NCBI GenBank assembly: GCA_000729835.1
Contig: JFHB01000004.1
Coordinates: forward strand, 429,321 to 493,320
Source: Atkinsonella hypoxylon
Taxonomy: Eukaryota; Ascomycota; Sordariomycetes; Hypocreales; Clavicipitaceae
Length of the DNA stretch: 64,000 bases
Direction: 5' to 3'
A program made the position numbers and the translations under genes. The notes below the pieces were generated by a model that was not told the origin of the DNA, did not search any database, and saw only the letters and a list, made by a program, of their open reading frames with translations. Positions 59,010 through 64,000 of the stretch are shown here, in pieces; the first letter of the stretch is position 1, and every line of letters begins with the position of its first letter.

Positions 59010-60670
59010 TGGTGGAGGCGGCTCTTGGTGTATCTATGTCGAAGCTTCTTTGTTGTGAGTAGACGAATGATCATAACAAGCGGTTTGTTGCAGCAAGCCA
59101 ACAATCACTGGGTCCATGGTCCAATGTTTGCTCGAGCGAGGCCATTTTCGCAGCATTCAGCAGCTGCAGCCTTTCGAGGGACTACAAGCCAGTGACAGAT
59201 CTTTAGCGCAGGAAAAGCGTGCCCCTTCCAGCTTAGCCAGTGAGGTTGTGACCAATGTCGTTATGCCACAAAAAAAGAGTAAAAACCAAGTAAGGTGGGA
59301 AAGAGAGAGTACAGTGTCCCTCAGCAATAAAAAGCATATTTTGATGCGATAACCTGAAGCGAATCAGTGCCTACCCAGTCTCAAACAAGATCGAGCCTCA
59401 GACGCATCTGGACCAGTTGACATCAATTCCACGGAACCGCGCTGTTTAGTTGTGCTAGTGACTTTGTTTTATTTTATTCTAATTTTTAGGTTCAGCAGTG
59501 AGCTCTGGCGAACAGGGGCGTCATATCCCCAGCCACTATTAGGGGCTTTTCATGCAGATCGGCCATCTGAAAGAAACAATCAGACACCAGTCGTTCTGAC
59601 GTTGTGGTCGGATAGGATCTGGATGCGCGTCCCCATATGAAAACGTCGCAGATTTGGTGAAAACATACCCCAGAACGATGACTCATTCCATTGTGCATGA
59701 CACTGGTCGGAGGCACGGGTTTGATCAAACTGTCGCATCAGAGCCGCAAGAATTCGCCGAACAAGCGCCATGCCTGCCTGGCCTTGAGCGACCTGCACGA
59801 AGAGTTCAGTGAGAGTGGACGCGCGAACGCGGATGGACATGGATTCAGGGCACGAGGACGAGGGATACTGACTCGGTGAAACACTGGGCCTCGCGAATCT
59901 CATGCGAGTTGGCTTCCATACATGGTGGACAGCAGTATCATGTTTGCGGGCAGCATGCACGCAGGACTGGGAATGAGGAGGTGATGGCTCGCCATCGAGG
60001 CATGATGCAGCCAACCAAGAGACGACAAAGACAGTTCTTGGGAACATGGAGATATTATTACAATGTAACTTGAGCGACTTGCTGGCGGTAGCCAGTGTAG
60101 CCAGTCGTTCGACCACTTTACTAGCGCAAGGGGCAGGCGAAAGGGGCAGGCGACGAGGCAACTGGGTGGGGTGTCTTGTCTTGTTTCAAGACGGCGAAAC
60201 CTCTTTGGTGTATTTTGGTATCTTTGTGTGTCTGGAGGCAGGCGGCAGGCTCTGAGCCACCATTCACCATCCACCATTCACCATCCACCATTCACCATCC
60301 ACCATTCACCATCCACCCCATCCACCATTCACGACCCACCCCACCCACCGCCCACACACACCCAATCAATACTCCAGTCCCCTTTTGCTATTCAACGCCT
60401 TGGATTGCCTCGCCGTCACCATCATCTTACTACCGCCAAAGCGTTGCGACACCGTGCTTCGTTTCCTTTCATCTCAATCGTCGGCGCCAGGTCTGGTAGC
60501 AATTTTTCTCCTGTGGAATTTTCCTCAGTTGTTTCCCTATCATCGGATTCGCATCCATCACAACAGCGTTTTCTTTTTGCTTTCTTCGCCGTTGCTCAAC
60601 CGCCTCCAACCTCAGCTTTCGCATTCGTGCGTAGAATACTGCCAAGAGCCAGACGCTCGCTGCTCCCATC
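59010..60670. other. intergenic region upstream of SSO1
   Basis: A minus-strand frame of 193 codons (59.58-60.16 kb) shows no motif and I do not accept it as a gene. The 60.26-60.32 kb segment is a tandem repeat (listed separately). The last 400 bp are pyrimidine-rich and should contain the SSO1 promoter and 5' leader. Confidence 0.5.
60257..60320. repeat. 14-bp tandem repeat CACCATTCACCATC
   Basis: About four and a half near-perfect copies of a 14-nt unit, itself built from two CACCAT-like halves, followed by a degenerate CACCCCATCC tail. It lies about 350 bp upstream of the SSO1 start. Confidence 0.9.
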
Positions 60671-62327
60671 ATGAGTGTGAGTCTTCCGCATTTCAATCGG
60701 CTCAGGTTCATTATACCTGCTACCTCTGCCGTGTCCGTCCTTCGTTCTATTGCAAAGACGTCTTTGGTTCACAGGGAAATTGGACCTTGCCCACTGTGCA
60801 CCGGCTCGGCCTTTTCTCGTTTTCCTTCCTGCCCTCTTGCGACTTGGTGCAATTCTCTATCAAGCTTTTTATATGCTCTGGGCAGACCTCATTTTACTAA
60901 CAATGACACAACAGTACGGGTTAGTTAGTCCGATCACGCCTCTCACGACACGATACTCTTTACCTCTGCAGTCTCTTGCCGTGTCCTGTGGCGCTCGCGG
61001 TGATGGAATGGGTCGATGCGCTGCGTCAATTATCGCATAAAGACTAATACGGATGTGAGAACAGATACGGTGGACGGCAGAACCCTTATGATCAGCGGGA
61101 TAACACTCCCGGCGGCTATGGAGCACCATATGGTGGAAACACCGGTGGCGGTTATGGAGGTAGGCGAAGCAGCGCAGCAAGACGGCGAATCAACAGATGA
61201 CGTGAGAGTACTGACACCGTATGCTAGCAGGATCTAATGTAGAGATGGCTCATCTCGGTCATCAAGCAGGTTATGGAGGCAACACTGGTGGTGCCACGCG
61301 CAATATCCTCGACGAATGCAGCGGCATCGATAACGGCATCAACGAAGTTGAGCACAATCTTGAGAAACTCCGCATGCTTCAGCAACGATCTCTGGACGAT
61401 GCAGATAGCTCCTCTGCCAGCGCTGTCAACAGGCAGCTCGACTCGCTGTCGACCGACACTATGGCCCTGTACCGCGGTCTTACCGAGCGTGTTCGCGCCC
61501 TTAAGTCCAAGCCTCCTCAGCAGATTGCCCAATATCGCGGCCAAGTTGATCGCATCGATCGTCGTCTGAAGGGCGCCATTCAACAATATCAGCAGATTGA
61601 GTCACAATTTCGCAAGCGAACTCAGGAACAGATGAAGCGTCAATATCGTATTGTTCGCCCCGATGCGTCAGAAGAAGAAGTCAGGGCTGTTGTTGAAGAC
61701 ACGAATAACACCCAAGTCTTTTCTCAGGCCTTGATGCAGAGTGATCGACAGCAAAACGCTCGGGCTGCGCTGAGTGCTGTTCAGGACCGTCACGATGCTC
61801 TGCTCAAGATTGAACAGCAGATGGTTGAGTTGTCTCAATTGTTCCAGGATATGGATACTCTGGTCGTTCAGCAGGAAGCTGCTGTCATGCAGATTGAGCA
61901 GAAGGGCGAGGAGGTTGTGGACAACCTAGATAAGGGTAACGAGGAAATTGGCGTCGCTGTTAACACTGCACGAAAGACGAGAAAGAAGAAGTGGATCTGC
62001 CTGGGTATCTGCGGTAAGTATTTCTTCTACTGGTTCAATTCTGGCAGAGGGTTTGTATTGACTAACATACTCAAAGTGGCCATCATTATCGTTATTATCA
62101 TCATCGTTCTCATATACATCTTTGTCATCCGAGGCCAGAACAACAATGGCGGTGGCAACAAGAACGCCAAGCGAGAAATCGAATCTTTAACCACCAATGT
62201 CGTTTCCAGCTTGTTAAATGCCGCCGCTCCCGGTGCCAACCCACTGGAAGGCCGAGCGTCAATTGGTGAGCAGATGCATCGTATTGCGAACACGCACGCT
62301 GATTTGCCTCAATTACTAAACAACTGA
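60671..62327 (+). CDS. plasma-membrane t-SNARE syntaxin Sso1-like
   Basis: Five exons are predicted: 60671-60676 (ATGAGT), 60915-60919 (TACGG, 5 nt), 61065-61159, 61231-62013 and 62077-62327, giving 379 aa. The four introns have good donors (GTGAGT, GTTAGT, GTAGGC, GTAAGT), and most have a clear branch site (TACTAAC, GACTAAT, GACTAAC). Without the 5-nt exon, exon 3 would be out of frame and hit a TGA. With it the start reads MSYGYGGRQNPYDQRDNTPG, a Gly/Tyr-rich head like other fungal Sso1 proteins. An Habc bundle (about 55-180) precedes the syntaxin SNARE motif (about 230-290), a KTRKKKW basic patch and a strongly Ile/Val-rich membrane anchor. About 60 residues follow the anchor, which is long for this family. 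Role: vesicle fusion at the plasma membrane. Confidence 0.9.
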
Positions 62328-63237
62328 GACCTCGTTCAATACGGGGAAAACGTTTCACTTAACTATTACTTGATCTGTGCCTTCATATCGATTGTGCTTT
62401 CATATTGGATGTCGGATGGTTTGAAGTGGCGGCCACTTCATCTTGATTCGTTTTGCGCTCCAGAGATACAAGCTCTGATTAGCTTTGGTTGAATCTTTTT
62501 ACAACAACGCATGGCACATCTCAGCGGGACGGTTTTCCTTTACTGTATAAAAGTCAACGTTGGCAATTGTCAGCGGACTTTGTTGGCCTTGTTCTCATTT
62601 TTGTCTCCCCGTCGACCGGATCTGGTCGTCTATCAGTTAGTATTTCTAATTGTCTCGAGAGACGGTCCTGGGGAAAACAGTAAATTTATGGCAGGGCCGG
62701 CAGAGACCATGCACCAGGATCGCTTTTGTTTAGAGTCTCATTCGCTTACACATTCCCGGCTTCACGTCGGGTGATATCGCTATGACACATGTCTGTTTTT
62801 TTTCTCTTCTTTTTAAAAAGTGTACACCGTGTGGCAAGTAATGAGCTGAGCTGGAACTTTCATCATTTATAGCATTAGGGGCGTTTAGATATACCGTATT
62901 AATCACAATTCTCACGCCTTTGACGTACATGATGTGGTGAAATTCGACATCCTGATGACGTCTATGCGTTTTACCAAGAACTGGCTTGCATGCCTGACAA
63001 GTACTCGAAATGCCACCGGGAGCTAGATCCAGTGCGTCCCCCGCTATATCATCCCTTGACCACATTGACAGGCCCGGGGTTCTTCCAAAAAGACACGATC
63101 CTATGCAAGCTATTCAAATGCAACGTGCCACGTCTAGTTGTAAAGACGCATCATCCAAGCCACACGACTCAAAAAATACAACGCTTGCTCTTCCCACCTC
63201 ACACTCAAAGGACTTTGATCCAATGTCGCCCCTCATC
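62328..63237. other. convergent 3' region
   Basis: Non-coding DNA between the 3' ends of SSO1 and the gene at 63238-63891. A 111-codon minus-strand frame at 62.73-63.07 kb has no motif. Confidence 0.5.
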
Positions 63238-63891
63238 CTACGTAGATCCCTCCTCCGCATGTTCCGCACGTATCGAATCTCGCGCAACGCCCTTCTCCGA
63301 CGGTGACCCCCCCGCCCCATCCCCGACACCAAGGTCGCGCGATGCCCCCCCGTCAACAACGGCCCTCCTCTTCTCGCTTTCCCCCACGACGTTCCTCAGG
63401 ACGGACATGCGACGCCTGAACTCGTCAGCAAGGCAATCGACGTCTTCGCGGCCCAGGGCCGACCCGCTCCCCGAGCTAGGCAGACTGGCCGGTGCAGCGT
63501 CGGGGGGTTCGCGCTCGGCGCCTTCGATCCGGAGGGTGGCGGACCGGTCGTCGCTCTGGAAGGTGATGGCCGTGGCCGTCAGGGCAAAGTCCGGCGAGAG
63601 CGAGGACGCCCATGAGACGGACCAGCTTGTGTGGTCGGCGGACGGGACGAGGTCGACGACGAGGGGCCGGGCGGGCGAGCCCTGGGCCACGGGGTCGCAC
63701 AGGACGGACGGGTCGTCGTCCGAGAAGAGGTATTGCACGCGCGGGTGCATGGTTGCCCCCGTCGTCGTGTTGGTAAGCAGCGTGAAGAAGGGTTCTAGCG
63801 GCGGAGCGGCATCTGTCGGCGCGGACGTAGGGGCATTCTGCTCCTCGCCTTCTGGCCTGGGAGAAGAGGGAACGGGCTCTTTGTCGGACAT
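63238..63891 (-). CDS. uncharacterised protein (217 aa)
   Basis: A single minus-strand exon starting MSDKEPVPSSPRPEGEEQNA; a further upstream ATG in frame would add a hydrophobic MFLFFFWVPRP stretch that I judge to be leader sequence. Residues about 1-30 are acidic/Pro-rich and disordered. The core (about 31-125) is ordered-looking, with blocks PLEPFFTLLTNTTTG, HPRVQYLFSDDDPSVL, RPLVVDLVPSADHTSW and WASSLSPDFALTATAI. A Ser/Gly/Ala-rich tail follows. The GC-rich, even codon use supports a real gene. I recall similar cores in other filamentous fungi but no named family, so no function is offered. Confidence 0.68.
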   Translation of the reverse strand: MSDKEPVPSSPRPEGEEQNAPTSAPTDAAPPLEPFFTLLTNTTTGATMHPRVQYLFSDDDPSVLCDPVAQGSPARPLVVDLVPSADHTSWSVSWASSLSPDFALTATAITFQSDDRSATLRIEGAEREPPDAAPASLPSSGSGSALGREDVDCLADEFRRRMSVLRNVVGESEKRRAVVDGGASRDLGVGDGAGGSPSEKGVARDSIRAEHAEEGST

Positions 63892-64000
63892 GGTTGGTGA
63901 TTGATTGAACCGCGACGGCGACGGGCGGGGCACCCAAAAAAAGAAAAGAAACAAAAAAAAAAAAAGGTACTGAGGAAGAAGAAAAGTTGACGATGGCGAG

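Noticed and set aside
59580..60161. 193-codon minus-strand frame upstream of SSO1
   Set aside because: Composition is skewed to Ser/Arg with no motif; overlapping frames on the other strand are equally open.
1..64000. CRISPR arrays, bacterial operons, integrases or prophage
   Set aside because: No regularly spaced direct repeats with unique spacers; all genes are eukaryotic with spliceosomal introns.

Overview
The window looks like nuclear DNA of a filamentous ascomycete (Pezizomycotina), most likely a Sordariomycete of the Hypocreales type. Genes are split by short introns (about 65-290 nt) with GTRNGT donors, CTAAC/CTAAT branch points and YAG acceptors. The proteins are typical eukaryotic ones (60S L31, 40S S2, Chk1, Apc11, CSN7, Gar1, Sso1). 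There are no operons and no Shine-Dalgarno sites, and intergenic DNA is full of microsatellites, poly-A/T tracts and short palindromes. The order-level placement is inferred from overall feel, not from a database search.

Layout. 1-3.4 kb: no convincing gene, with microsatellites. 3.5-9.6 kb: a membrane-anchored PLOD-like glycosyltransferase, convergent with a large Ccc2-type copper P-type ATPase. 12.4-13.3 kb: COP9 signalosome subunit 7. 14.0-15.3 kb: a Rax1-type RGS-like membrane protein, divergent from 60S L31 (16.3-16.9 kb); a perfect 20-bp inverted repeat lies between them. 17.6-21.8 kb: a compact cell-cycle block of APC/C E2 (UBC11/UBE2C), Chk1 kinase and the APC/C RING subunit Apc11. 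22.6-23.7 kb: mercaptopyruvate sulfurtransferase (Tum1-like). 24.5-25.2 kb: a decayed Gfd2/YDR514C-like nuclease-fold gene. 26.4-27.6 kb: 40S S2. 27.6-31.4 kb: gene-poor, with a MITE-like element. 31.4-32.7 kb: G1 cyclin. 32.7-47.4 kb: almost 15 kb without a convincing gene. 47.5-49.0 kb: a small unknown protein convergent with an APH-fold kinase-like protein. 53.0-54.8 kb: Zrc1/Cot1-type zinc transporter. 55.6 kb: intron-containing elongator tRNA-Met. 56.4-59.0 kb: Gar1 divergent from a MEMO1-family protein. 60.7-62.3 kb: plasma-membrane t-SNARE Sso1. 63.2-63.9 kb: an unrecognised protein.

Functional themes. Several genes act in cell-cycle control and proteolysis: G1 cyclin, Chk1, the APC/C E2 with its catalytic RING partner, and CSN7 (cullin deneddylation). 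Ribosome and RNA biogenesis is represented by L31, S2, Gar1 and tRNA-Met. Metal handling is represented by the copper pump, the vacuolar-type zinc transporter and perhaps the MEMO protein. Polarity and secretion are represented by Rax1 and Sso1.

Most interesting are the gene structures: a first exon consisting only of the ATG (CHK1), a predicted 5-nt microexon (SSO1), a probable GC-AG intron (G1 cyclin) and a 32-nt exon (APC11). Two intergenic palindromic motifs (TACCTAGGTA and TACGGAGTA) occur far more often than expected by chance. I did not find a clearly new biological system. Exon boundaries were derived by hand from splice signals and family similarity and are not supported by transcripts.
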